Positions 53,360-62,285 of a stretch of DNA of 64,000 bases are shown piece by piece. Source of the stretch: Chromobacterium paludis (lineage in GTDB: Bacteria > Pseudomonadota > Gammaproteobacteria > Burkholderiales > Chromobacteriaceae). Where the stretch lies: positions 3,100,001 through 3,164,000 of the forward strand of contig NZ_CP043473.1 in the NCBI RefSeq assembly GCF_008275125.1. The letters run 5' to 3'. The notes beneath the pieces are model-generated. The model was not told the DNA's origin, searched no databases, and saw only the letters and a list, made by a program, of their open reading frames with translations. The translations under genes and the position numbers were made by a program. Position 1 is the first letter of the stretch. Every line of letters starts with the position of its first letter.

Positions 53360-55117
53360 TTATTCCGTCTGCGCCTCGCCAAACTGCAAGCTGTGCAAGC
53401 GCGCATACATATTGCCTCGCGCCAGCAACTCGCCATGCCTCCCCTGCTCCACCACCCGGCCTTGATGCATCACCACGATGCGATCCGCGTTTTCGATGGT
53501 GGACAGACGGTGGGCGATGACAATGGTGGTGCGGTTCTTCATCAGGTTTTCCAGCGCCGCCTGCACCAGCCGCTCCGACTGGGTATCCAGCGCCGACGTC
53601 GCCTCGTCCAGAATCAGCAAGGGCGCGTTCTTCAGCAAGGCGCGCGCGATGGCCAGACGCTGCCGCTGGCCGCCGGACAAGCGGGTGCCGTTTTCGCCGA
53701 TCTCGGCATCCAGCCCCTCCGGCAGCGCCTCGATGAACTCCAACGCATTGGCGGCTCGGGCCGCCTCGACGATCTCCTCTCGCGAGGCGTCAGGCTTGCC
53801 ATAGGCGATATTGGCCGCCACCGTGTCATTGAACAGCTCCACGTGCTGGCTGACCAGGGCGATGCTGCGGCGCAACTGATCCAGCGGGATTTCCGTCAAG
53901 GGTACGCCATCCAGCAACAGACGCCCGGAGGAAGGCTCGTAGAAACGCGGCACCAGGCTGGCCAGCGTGGTCTTGCCGCTGCCTGACGACCCCACCAGCG
54001 CCACGGTCTCGCCCGGCATCACGGCCAGGTCGATTCCGGATAAGGCCGGATTTTCCACATTGGGGTAAGTAAAGCTGACGGCATCGAAACTCAGCTGGCC
54101 GCGCACGGCAGGCAAGCCATGCGTGCCCTGGTCCGGCTCGCCCGGTTCGTCGATGAAGGCAAACACCGACTCCGCTGCCGCCAGGCCGCGCTGCAGCGCT
54201 TGCGACACGCTGGAAATCCGCTTCACCGGCGCAAACAGCCCCAGCATCAAGGTGAGAAACGCCATGAATTGACCGGCTGTCAGGCCGCCATGCTGGGCGC
54301 GCAAACCCGCAAAATACAGAATGGCGGCAAGCGCGCAGGCGATCATCAGCTGCGTTACGCCGGTATTGGCTGCGCTGGCTGCGCTCTGTTTGACTTGATT
54401 GCGGCGCAAGGACTCCGCGCTATGGTCAAATCGATTCATCTCGTGCGCTTGGCCGCCATAGACCTTGATCGCACGCTGGCATTGTATGCTTTCCGACAGC
54501 ACCTGCATCATCTGCGCCATATGCTGCTGATTCAGGCGCGCAAGGCTGCGCAGACGCCTCCCGACCACGCGCATGCACCAAGTCACCGCAGGCAGCACCA
54601 GTAGGCAGATCAGCGTCAGCTGCCAATCCAGATAGAGCAGGTAGCCCAGCAAATACAAAGCGGTGGCGCCGTCTTTCACCGTGACCGTGATCACGTTGAA
54701 GCCCGCCTCGGTTACCTGGTTGACGTCATTGGTGATGCGCGACATCAGGCGGCCTGATTGGTGCTCATCGTAATATTGCGCCGGCAACCGCACCAATTTG
54801 GCGAACATCTGATGGCGTAGCATCTGCACTAGGTGCCCGGTAAGCCAGCTGGCCGTGTATTCGTTGATGAAGCCGGCGATGCCGCGCACCAGGAATACGC
54901 CGATGACAGCCAACGGCACCCAGACAATGACGTGCGGATCCTTCTTGACAAAGCCGCCATCGACCAATTGCTGGATCAGATAGGCCACTGCCGGCTCGGT
55001 CGAGGCCGCCACCATCATCGACAGTATCGACAGCAGCAGCACTCTCCAGTACCCCAGCAGATAACCCAGCAAACGGCGATATACCTTCCAGCTGTGTTCG
55101 AAACCGTGTTCGTTCAT
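53360..55117 (-). CDS. msbA: Lipid A export ABC transporter MsbA
   Basis: The 585-aa half-transporter has six membrane helices in the first 320 residues, then the ATPase with Walker A GSSGSGKTT, the Q-loop VSQHVELFNDTV, signature LSGGQRQR, Walker B LLILDEATSALD and His in IAHRLST. The motif FNDTVAANIAYG is typical of MsbA. It flips lipid A-core across the inner membrane. It is the last gene of the LPS operon and overlaps the glycosyltransferase gene by 4 bp. Confidence 0.9.
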   Translation of the reverse strand: MNEHGFEHSWKVYRRLLGYLLGYWRVLLLSILSMMVAASTEPAVAYLIQQLVDGGFVKKDPHVIVWVPLAVIGVFLVRGIAGFINEYTASWLTGHLVQMLRHQMFAKLVRLPAQYYDEHQSGRLMSRITNDVNQVTEAGFNVITVTVKDGATALYLLGYLLYLDWQLTLICLLVLPAVTWCMRVVGRRLRSLARLNQQHMAQMMQVLSESIQCQRAIKVYGGQAHEMNRFDHSAESLRRNQVKQSAASAANTGVTQLMIACALAAILYFAGLRAQHGGLTAGQFMAFLTLMLGLFAPVKRISSVSQALQRGLAAAESVFAFIDEPGEPDQGTHGLPAVRGQLSFDAVSFTYPNVENPALSGIDLAVMPGETVALVGSSGSGKTTLASLVPRFYEPSSGRLLLDGVPLTEIPLDQLRRSIALVSQHVELFNDTVAANIAYGKPDASREEIVEAARAANALEFIEALPEGLDAEIGENGTRLSGGQRQRLAIARALLKNAPLLILDEATSALDTQSERLVQAALENLMKNRTTIVIAHRLSTIENADRIVVMHQGRVVEQGRHGELLARGNMYARLHSLQFGEAQTE

Positions 55118-56244
55118 GCAACATCCAGATCGTCGGGCAAACCGGCCAGCCGCAGCACGGTCCGCAAATTATTCTCAGGCGCGAATCGCTCGCGCACATC
55201 GCGTCGGCCGGCCTCGGCCAGCGCCAGCATGCGGGCGGGAGCAGACAAGGCCTCGTCCAGCGCCCGCGTCCACGCCGCCACATCCCCTGGCGGCAACAGC
55301 ACACCAGTTTCTCCGTCTCTCACCGTCTCCGGAATGCCGCCGGTATCGCTGGCCAACACCGGCACGCCCAGCGCCAGCGCCTCGATCTGCGACATGCCCA
55401 GCGGCTCGTAGCTGGAGGGCATCACCAACAGGTCCGCGCGCTTGAGCAGCGGCGCCACCGATGGCAGCAGGCCGGCAAAACACACCCGCGCCTCCAGCCC
55501 CAGCTGCCGCGCCATCGCCTGCAAGCGCTCCCTCTCCCCGCCCTCGCCCGCCATGACATAACGCAGCTCAGGCCAGCGCGCGGACAGGCGCGCCATCGCC
55601 TCCAGCATCAGGGCGTGGCCCTTCTCGCCGCGCAGCATCGCCGCATGCGCCACCACCGGCCCCTGTCCCGCCGCCAGCCAAGCAGTCAGCGCCCCTGGCA
55701 AAGCGGCATCCTGAGCCGCATCCAGCGCCGCAAAATCGATACCGGGGTAGACCACGTGCAGCTTTTCCGGGCGAATCGACGGATTCTGCAGCAACTGCCT
55801 GCGCAGATAGTCGCTGGGCAGCATCGTGGCATCGGCCAGCCAGTTATACGGCAGCGAGGAGTGTCCAGCCGGCAGATAGGTGCGCGAGCGCAGGAGAAAT
55901 GGCCTATGCCCAGACAGCCGGGCCGCCAGGGCGAGGTTATTGCTGTCGTGCCCGCTGTGGCAGATGGCCAGCGCCAGTCGATGCGCGCGCAGCCAGCGTA
56001 CAAGCGCCAGAATGGACGGCACATGCGCGCTATTGCGAAAACGGACGGGCAGCGTGGTCAATCCCTTGCCCTTCGCCACACTCTCGACCCGCGATCCCAG
56101 CCGGCAAGCCAGCGCCGTTTGGTAGCCGGCCCGCGACAACCATTGCATTTGCTGCATGGCCTGCAACTCCTGCCCGCCGACATTGGGGGAGGACTCGGTA
56201 AACAGCACCGCTCGCGCGCGACGGTCTGAGAAAACGGCGCTCAA
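55114..56244 (-). CDS. GT4-family LPS glycosyltransferase
   Basis: The most likely start is TTG 56244, which overlaps the stop of the ligase gene and follows GAGGG; the upstream part of the open frame is out of the operon pattern. The 376-aa GT-B enzyme has NVGGQELQAMQQMQWLSRAG at the acceptor side, HAAMLRGEKGH and MPSSYEPLGMSQIEALALGVPVLAS at the donor side. It should add a sugar to the LPS core or O-chain. Sugar unknown. Confidence 0.78.
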   Translation of the reverse strand: MSAVFSDRRARAVLFTESSPNVGGQELQAMQQMQWLSRAGYQTALACRLGSRVESVAKGKGLTTLPVRFRNSAHVPSILALVRWLRAHRLALAICHSGHDSNNLALAARLSGHRPFLLRSRTYLPAGHSSLPYNWLADATMLPSDYLRRQLLQNPSIRPEKLHVVYPGIDFAALDAAQDAALPGALTAWLAAGQGPVVAHAAMLRGEKGHALMLEAMARLSARWPELRYVMAGEGGERERLQAMARQLGLEARVCFAGLLPSVAPLLKRADLLVMPSSYEPLGMSQIEALALGVPVLASDTGGIPETVRDGETGVLLPPGDVAAWTRALDEALSAPARMLALAEAGRRDVRERFAPENNLRTVLRLAGLPDDLDVA

Positions 56245-57485
56245 CGCAGCGCCCTCATTTCCGGTCCAATCGGTATCGCCGACGCCAAGGCCCAGCAGCT
56301 CACCACCATGGCGAAGCCTATCCGATGGAAGAACACCACCTCGCCCAAGCCAAACAAGAATGCGCAAGACAGCACCCACAGCTTGTAGGCGTTCAACTTA
56401 CCCGCTCTTAACAGCAGCAGGAAAGTCGCCAGATAAATCAGCAGCAGGAAATAACCGCCGTAGCCTATCAATTGCGGCATATCGCCATCCGAACCCCATG
56501 GATTTGCCACGCCGGCACCGGTATAGAATTCATTCATATACAAGGCCCCATCGCGCACCACAGGAAACTTCTCCGCAATCACGGCATAGGGCATTTTGCC
56601 TTTGCCAAAGAATTGATCCAGCGGCGTCGTTTCAATCGCGATGCGCCAGAATTCCAGCCGCATGCCTACGGAAGATCCCCTGACATTGCCATACTCGAAA
56701 AAACGCCATATCTCCAGAAATGCCAAGCGCACTCGATCCATGTATGGCGATTGTGATTGAGCAATCACCACGGCCGCCAAGGCCAGCCCCCCCGCCAACG
56801 CGATCAAAAACCATTTCTTTCGGAGATTGCGCCAGACGACGTAGACGATCAGCGCTGCAAATGCCAAGAATGGCCCGCGGGATGCCGACAATACCAGGGC
56901 ATAAATCGTTGCGCCGAGCGAGCCTGCCATCCAGGCTCTCTCCCCCCATGCCAGCCGCGACCACTGCCGCAGCACATAGATCACGCCCACGCCTATGCCC
57001 AGCACGCAAAACTCGCCGAAGCGGTTTTCATACACCCCCCCCCATGCCCGGCCGCGCCCGAGATAAAACACTTCGTAGCAAGCGACGATGAGGTACAACC
57101 AACCCGCCATGGCCGCGCTCCAGGCCAAATGCCTTTCGCTCAAGGGCGCTGCCTGCAAAGCCATATACATCAAACTGGCGCACAGCACGGCAATGACAAT
57201 CACGCCAAGATCCATCTGTTGCTGATGGTAGAGCGCCAAAAAAGCCAAACCCGCCACCAACGGCAGGAACGGCGCAACAAATGAGGCGCCAAGACGAAGC
57301 AAGCGCGCGCCGCCCCCCGCTTCACGCCATTTTAACGCCAAGATCAACAGGGCCGCGGTGGACGACAGCACGGTCAGATAACGCGCGCCGCCGCCAAACG
57401 GCAGGTACTTCACCACCATGATCGGGTACAACAGAAACACAAACGCCAGATAGCCGGCGAATTTCTCAGGCAGAAACTGCCGCAT
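56241..57485 (-). CDS. O-antigen ligase-family membrane protein (WaaL-like)
   Basis: This 414-aa protein has about ten membrane helices and the Wzy/WaaL signature region with a long periplasmic loop between late helices (residues about 250-330, with RLEFWRIAIETTPLDQFFGKG). It starts at 57485, overlapping the stop of the upstream gene by 1 bp. It probably ligates glycans onto lipid A-core. Whether it acts as ligase or polymerase cannot be settled from sequence alone. Confidence 0.75.
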   Translation of the reverse strand: MRQFLPEKFAGYLAFVFLLYPIMVVKYLPFGGGARYLTVLSSTAALLILALKWREAGGGARLLRLGASFVAPFLPLVAGLAFLALYHQQQMDLGVIVIAVLCASLMYMALQAAPLSERHLAWSAAMAGWLYLIVACYEVFYLGRGRAWGGVYENRFGEFCVLGIGVGVIYVLRQWSRLAWGERAWMAGSLGATIYALVLSASRGPFLAFAALIVYVVWRNLRKKWFLIALAGGLALAAVVIAQSQSPYMDRVRLAFLEIWRFFEYGNVRGSSVGMRLEFWRIAIETTPLDQFFGKGKMPYAVIAEKFPVVRDGALYMNEFYTGAGVANPWGSDGDMPQLIGYGGYFLLLIYLATFLLLLRAGKLNAYKLWVLSCAFLFGLGEVVFFHRIGFAMVVSCWALASAIPIGPEMRALR

Positions 57486-58459
57486 CACTTTTCCTTCCAC
57501 TTCCGTTTTTTTCTCTTCAAAAAGAAAAAAGGCTCTAGAACCCCAGGGCACAGAGCATAGACTGCCACTCTCAATCTAAAACCCAGATCCACGCCGGCAA
57601 AGGCGAGAAAATCGCTGACGGGATGCTTGCCATGGAACATGGCCTCGATGTACTGCTCCCGCCGCAAGCGCCCTAGCAAAAAATCCTCCACCCGCGGGCT
57701 GGCCTGCAAGGAGCGCGCCGCGTCCAGCATGGCCTGCAATTCAATCTGGCTGCTGCGCACCTTTCGGGTCAGACCTTTGATCACCGCCGCGACCGTCATG
57801 GATTTTCTTTGCGTGGTCAGCCCGCCTCGGCGGTAGCGGATGACTGGATGCGGATAGGTGACGGCCGTGCCCAGGCCCACCGCGCGAAACGCCATCACCA
57901 TGTCCTCGCCCACCACGCCGGCCGGTATGCCGCCAAAGCGGTGGAACAGGCGAGCCGTCCAAGCCTGCGCCGCGCCTATCACATGCGGCGGCCGCGCCGC
58001 CCAATCGTCCAATGACCGGTAGTTCGCCAAGTCGGCGATGCGGATTTCCTGTCCCATCGCGCCGTTCTCATCCATGTCCAGCAGATGGCAGGCGATCAGG
58101 TCCGGCACGCGATCGCGCGCCAGCCAGAACTGCATCACGCGGGACACGCGGTCCGGCAGGGAGATGTCGTCGCCGGCCGTGATGAAGAACAGTTCGCCGC
58201 TGGCCAGCCCGACGGCATGGCTCAGATTGGCGCCTATGCCCAGATTGCGCGGATTGCGGTTCACGATCAGCCGGTGCGGCCCGACATAGCCGGCGCAAAA
58301 CGTCTGGATGCGTTCAAACGTGCTATCGGTCGAGGCATCGTCCGACACCACGATCTCCAAATTGGCGTAATCCTGCGCCACGGCCGCTTCCAGGGCCTGT
58401 TCGATGTAATGCTCCTGGTTATAGGAAATCAGGAGCATGGTCGCGCGGGGAAGATTCAT
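57485..58459 (-). CDS. GT2-family glycosyltransferase
   Basis: The 324-aa protein has the GT-A nucleotide-binding region: MLLISYNQEHYIEQAL, VVSDDASTDSTFERI (first acidic pair) and FITAGDDISLPDRV (DxD-like). A basic C-terminus (KRKKRKWKEK) could associate with the membrane. Start at 58459 overlaps the stop of the upstream gene by 4 bp. It is probably an LPS core or O-unit transferase; the sugar is not known. Confidence 0.8.
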   Translation of the reverse strand: MNLPRATMLLISYNQEHYIEQALEAAVAQDYANLEIVVSDDASTDSTFERIQTFCAGYVGPHRLIVNRNPRNLGIGANLSHAVGLASGELFFITAGDDISLPDRVSRVMQFWLARDRVPDLIACHLLDMDENGAMGQEIRIADLANYRSLDDWAARPPHVIGAAQAWTARLFHRFGGIPAGVVGEDMVMAFRAVGLGTAVTYPHPVIRYRRGGLTTQRKSMTVAAVIKGLTRKVRSSQIELQAMLDAARSLQASPRVEDFLLGRLRREQYIEAMFHGKHPVSDFLAFAGVDLGFRLRVAVYALCPGVLEPFFFLKRKKRKWKEK

Positions 58460-59493
58460 TCGGCGCTCAGCATTTCTAGTAGTCGGGACACGTGCTGATC
58501 CAGCAGGTAAGGATAGGCTATGCAATCGCGCAATGGTTCCGTAGCCGGCGCAGCGTGCCGCAGGCGAAGCAAGGCCTCGCGCAGGGCGGCAGTATCGCGG
58601 CTAAAACGGTAACAGCCCGGCTCGGACAACACCTCCACCGCGCCGACGGTATCGGCGAACAGCACCGGCGTGCCGCACAGGATGGACTCCGGTCCCACCA
58701 AGCCGAACGCCTCGTATTTCGAGGCCAGGATAGTCGCGTCGGCGGCCGCGTACAGCCCCGCCATATCGCGGCAAAATCCGGCATTGACGACACGAGGACC
58801 GGCCAGCGGCGCCTTGCCGGCCACGACCAGGACGATATCGTCCCCCATGCCTTGCAGCGCCGCCAGAATCAGGTCGCCGCCTTTCAGCGCGTGATTGTTC
58901 GACGGAAACAGCAGCATGAACTGCTCCGGCGCGATGCCCAGTGACTGGCGCACGGCGTCTCTGCGCGAGCGCGCCGCCAGAGAGAAGGTGCGCGTATCGA
59001 CCGGCGGGTACAGCACCGCCAGCTTGTCATGCCCCGCGCCGTAATGCTGGACGATCTGCTCGCCCACGCGCGCCGAGTGGGCGACGATCCGCCGCGCCTG
59101 GGCGTAGAAGCGGGACTCGTGCGCGATGGTCAGCCTGTCGTTGAGGCCCGGCCTGGTCTTGCCTTTGTCTATCAGATGGCCGATATGGGTGCCGCCGACG
59201 ATGGCCAGGTCGACCGGGCCCTGAACGCGCGAGATGCCTATGGTTTTCCAATCCGGACGACAGTGCCGCCAGGCCCGGCGCTCGAACAAGAGGTTGTTGA
59301 GCCGGGAGAACGGCGTGCGGTCCGGTACACGCACCCACTCCGCGCCGGACGGCGCATCGGGCCAGTCCAGCTTGCGGGCGATGGCGCGCACCGGCACGCC
59401 GCGGCGGCACAGCTCCGTGATCACGTCCATCACATAGCGCTCCATGCCGCCGCCGGCGCGGATCGAATGAAAGACCAGATTGATGCCGTTCAT
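58456..59493 (-). CDS. GT4-family LPS glycosyltransferase (WaaG-like)
   Basis: A 345-aa GT-B enzyme: NLVFHSIRAGGGMERYVMD at the N-terminus, FPSNNHALKGGDLILAAL, and the donor motif ILASKYEAFGLVGPESILCGTPVLFAD. Start overlaps the previous stop by 4 bp. It resembles WaaG-type core glucosyltransferases but with weak similarity, so specificity is open. Confidence 0.78.
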   Translation of the reverse strand: MNGINLVFHSIRAGGGMERYVMDVITELCRRGVPVRAIARKLDWPDAPSGAEWVRVPDRTPFSRLNNLLFERRAWRHCRPDWKTIGISRVQGPVDLAIVGGTHIGHLIDKGKTRPGLNDRLTIAHESRFYAQARRIVAHSARVGEQIVQHYGAGHDKLAVLYPPVDTRTFSLAARSRRDAVRQSLGIAPEQFMLLFPSNNHALKGGDLILAALQGMGDDIVLVVAGKAPLAGPRVVNAGFCRDMAGLYAAADATILASKYEAFGLVGPESILCGTPVLFADTVGAVEVLSEPGCYRFSRDTAALREALLRLRHAAPATEPLRDCIAYPYLLDQHVSRLLEMLSAE

Positions 59494-60332
59494 GCCGCGT
59501 CGTCTCCGCCATGCCAGGAAAGGCCGCGCCGCGCGCGCACATGCTCGCCATGCAGCGTCGCTTCGAAGCGGCGCCAGTTCTCGTCCTGGCGGCTGCGGTC
59601 ATTCTCCCTGTGCCACAAGTGCAGCACTGGCACGGCAAAACGTCCGTTCTTCATCCCCACGCCATGACGCAGCAAGCGCACGGCGAAATCCGAATCCTCA
59701 TAGCCCCAGCCGGAAAAGGCGGCATCGAAGCCGTCTAGCGCCAGAAAATCATGCTTCCAGACCCCGACATTGCAAGTGCGGAACAGCTCCCAGCGTTCGC
59801 GGCGGCGCTTGCGCCACTCCGGCAGCGCCAGCCGGAGCCAGCCCAGGCCATTATTGAGGTGGCCCAGCATGCGATGGCGCAACCAGGTCGGCACCCCCCA
59901 GACATACACCGGGAGGCGGCGGCCGGCGAGATAGGCCGCGGTGAACGGCTCGGACAGCAAGACCCGGTTGCCCGCCACCGCCCATCCCGCCTCAGCCAGT
60001 TCGAGATGCCGGGCGAGGAAGTCGCGCTGCGGAATGCAGTCGCCGTCGAGAAACACCAGGTAGTCGCCCTTGGCCTGCATCGCCGCCAGATTGCGGATTT
60101 CCGCCGCGCGGAAACCTCGGTCCTCGTGCCACACATGGCGCAGGCGGCCGCCGAAATCAGGCTGCAAGGCCGCGATGGCCTCGGCCGTGCGGCCATCCGA
60201 CCCGTCATCTGCCACCAGCGCTTCCCACTGCTGCGCCTCTATGCCGCATTGCGCGCGCAGGCTGGCCAACACGGCGCGCAAGGCGTCCGGCCGGTTATAG
60301 GTGGTGATGATCACCGAGATGCTGACGCTCAT
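59490..60332 (-). CDS. GT2-family glycosyltransferase with galactosyltransferase-type C-terminal domain
   Basis: The 280-aa protein has SVIITTYNRPDALRAVL, VADDGSDGRT and FLDGDCIPQRDFL (DxD) in the GT-A fold. It also has the C-terminal motif FDAAFSGWGYEDSDFAVRLLRHG, shared with beta-4-galactosyltransferases and polymerising GTs (chondroitin-type). It abuts the upstream WaaE-like gene with no gap. Confidence 0.82.
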   Translation of the reverse strand: MSVSISVIITTYNRPDALRAVLASLRAQCGIEAQQWEALVADDGSDGRTAEAIAALQPDFGGRLRHVWHEDRGFRAAEIRNLAAMQAKGDYLVFLDGDCIPQRDFLARHLELAEAGWAVAGNRVLLSEPFTAAYLAGRRLPVYVWGVPTWLRHRMLGHLNNGLGWLRLALPEWRKRRRERWELFRTCNVGVWKHDFLALDGFDAAFSGWGYEDSDFAVRLLRHGVGMKNGRFAVPVLHLWHRENDRSRQDENWRRFEATLHGEHVRARRGLSWHGGDDAA

Positions 60333-61121
60333 TCAGCGCTTCTCCCGCTCGCTCAGATACAGCAGCTTCAGCTGCCGGTAAAACGTGCCTTCGGCGTTGG
60401 ACACCGCCACGATGAAGCCCTCGCGGCCATCCAGAAAACCGCGGCGCACGATGTAGGCGCGGCAGAACGACCACCAGGCCTTGAAAATCACGGCCGCCAT
60501 GCCGCCTCCGCCCGCGCCGCGCGCCAGGCGCTGGCTCGCGCCCGCGGTGGAGTAGCGGTTCATCTTGTCGATGACCTCTTCCAGGCTGTCGAAGGAATAA
60601 TGCAGCAGTTCGCCGCCCAGCAGCGGTGCCTCGCCTTCGTACAGCAGCCGCTCATGCACCAGATCGTCGGAAAAGCGCGCGCGGCCGCGGCGGAACAGGC
60701 GCGCCACGTAATCGGGCCGCCAGCCGCTGTGGCGCATCCAGCGCCCGCACATGCTGGACAGGCGCGACAAGCGGTACACATCGGCGCGTCCGGCCCGCAT
60801 CGCCTCGGCGATGGATTGCGCCAGTTCCGGGGTCAATACCTCGTCCGCGTCCAGCGACAGAATCCAGTCGGTTTGCAGATAGGACAGCGCCAGGTTTTTC
60901 TGAATGCCGAAGCCCGGCCATTCTGGATGCTGGAACACGCGCGCGCCATGCCGCTCGGCAATGGCCACCGTGTCGTCCTGACTGCCCGAGTCGACGACGA
61001 CGATGTCCGCCGCCAGTTCGCGCAGCGAGGCCAGGCAAGCGGCCAGATGCGCCGCCGCGTTCTTGGTGATGATGGCGACGCCCAGCGACGGCGTCGGAAA
61101 CGATTCCAGGGGAAGGCTCAT
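60333..61121 (-). CDS. WaaE/KdtX-like GT2 core glycosyltransferase
   Basis: This 262-aa enzyme has LGVAIITKNAAAHLAACLASL, VVDSGSQDDTVAIAERHGARVF and WILSLDADEVLTPEL, followed by RPDYVARLFRRGRARFSDDLVHERL. This set is that of WaaE/KdtX, which puts beta-glucose on heptose I of the LPS inner core. Start at 61121 was chosen by fit to the family. It begins 13 bp after the heptosyltransferase gene. Confidence 0.83.
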   Translation of the reverse strand: MSLPLESFPTPSLGVAIITKNAAAHLAACLASLRELAADIVVVDSGSQDDTVAIAERHGARVFQHPEWPGFGIQKNLALSYLQTDWILSLDADEVLTPELAQSIAEAMRAGRADVYRLSRLSSMCGRWMRHSGWRPDYVARLFRRGRARFSDDLVHERLLYEGEAPLLGGELLHYSFDSLEEVIDKMNRYSTAGASQRLARGAGGGGMAAVIFKAWWSFCRAYIVRRGFLDGREGFIVAVSNAEGTFYRQLKLLYLSEREKR

Positions 61122-61134
61122 CGCGAATCCGTGA

Positions 61135-62259
61135 TCAAGGCAACGCTCGCGGCGCCGCGTCCGGCACGCCGGCGTCGGCCGTCTCGCGCAGCAAGTCCTG
61201 CACGGCGGCCAACACCTGCCCAACCGATATATTCTCAATGCAGGCGCTGCGCTCGCTGCCGCCGCAGCCGGGCAAGTTGCACGGCCGGCAAGGCAGGTCC
61301 AGCGAAACCTGCCGGTGGGCCACTCGCCAAGGGCCCCACACCTTGTCGCGCGAGGGGCCGAACAGGGCCACCACCGGCGTCTGCACTGCCGCCGCCATGT
61401 GCATGGGCAGCGAATCCACGCCTACCAGCAGGCGCGCGCGCGCGATCAGCGCGGCCAGCTGCTTCAGCGACAATTGGCCGCTCAGATCCGCCACCGGCTG
61501 CGTGAGGCCGGCCTTCACCGCCGCTATCATCGCAGCCTCCTCCGGCGAGGGCGCGCCGCTGAGCGCCACTGGCCAGCCCTGCCGCTGCAACTCCGCGATC
61601 AGCTTGGCCATGCGCTCCGCCGGCCAGCACTTGTAAAACCAGCGCGAGCCGGGATGCACCAGGAGAAAGCGGCCAGCTTGCAACCCATGTTCGGCCAGCA
61701 TGGCGTCCACGCGTAGCCCATCCTCATCCTCATAGCGTATAGACAAGGATGTGTCCTCGTCGTCGGCAAACAGCCCTAGCCGCCGCAAGGCATCCAGATG
61801 CATCTCCACGATGTGGCGCGTATTCGGCGGCGTCAGCGCCTGCCTGTGGGTGAAGGTCTTGCGGAAGTAACGGCCGGCGCCCGGCAAGTCCGGCGCCACC
61901 GACCAACGAGGCTTGAGCAGCCGCACCAGGGTGGTGGCGCGGTTGCTGGCGTTCAGCACCACGATTAATTGGTAGCCGCGCGCCTTGAGCTGCGAAAACA
62001 GCCGCCACTCCTGCTTCAGCTGTGTCCAGACGCCCTGCCTCTTCCAGTTGCGATCTATGGTGAAAACCCGCGCAATCGCCGGATGCAGGGTCAACATGTC
62101 CCGCGTCTCGTGATAGACCAAGGCGTCTATCTCGACCTGAGGCGCATGCTTCTTCAGCACGGTGAATACTGGCGAGCTCAGCAATACGTCGCCGTGGTGC
62201 ATCAGCCGCACCACCAGCACCCGGCTGAGTTGGGAGAAATCAATCGCGTCTTTGGACAT
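61135..62259 (-). CDS. waaQ: LPS heptosyltransferase (WaaQ/RfaQ-like, GT9)
   Basis: The 374-aa GT-B enzyme begins with RVLVVRLMHHGDVLLSSPVF and has VHPGSRWFYKCWPAERMAKLI, then LARARLLVGVDSLPMHMAAAVQTPVVALFGPS, the ADP-heptose-binding signature of GT9. The KCWP region is typical of WaaQ (heptosyltransferase III). It is the first gene of the operon, 14 bp after the ptsI stop and its terminator. Confidence 0.85.
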   Translation of the reverse strand: MSKDAIDFSQLSRVLVVRLMHHGDVLLSSPVFTVLKKHAPQVEIDALVYHETRDMLTLHPAIARVFTIDRNWKRQGVWTQLKQEWRLFSQLKARGYQLIVVLNASNRATTLVRLLKPRWSVAPDLPGAGRYFRKTFTHRQALTPPNTRHIVEMHLDALRRLGLFADDEDTSLSIRYEDEDGLRVDAMLAEHGLQAGRFLLVHPGSRWFYKCWPAERMAKLIAELQRQGWPVALSGAPSPEEAAMIAAVKAGLTQPVADLSGQLSLKQLAALIARARLLVGVDSLPMHMAAAVQTPVVALFGPSRDKVWGPWRVAHRQVSLDLPCRPCNLPGCGGSERSACIENISVGQVLAAVQDLLRETADAGVPDAAPRALP

Positions 62260-62261
62260 AA

Positions 62262-62285
62262 ATAAAAACCGGGCTAGTCGCCCGG
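62262..62285 (-). terminator. Terminator of ptsI overlapping its stop codon
   Basis: GCCCGG/CCGGGC hairpin (62269-62285 with the ptsI stop in the loop) followed by TTTTTATTT on the minus strand. It lies just before the waaQ start, so the LPS genes may depend on read-through or on a separate promoter inside ptsI. Confidence 0.65.
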
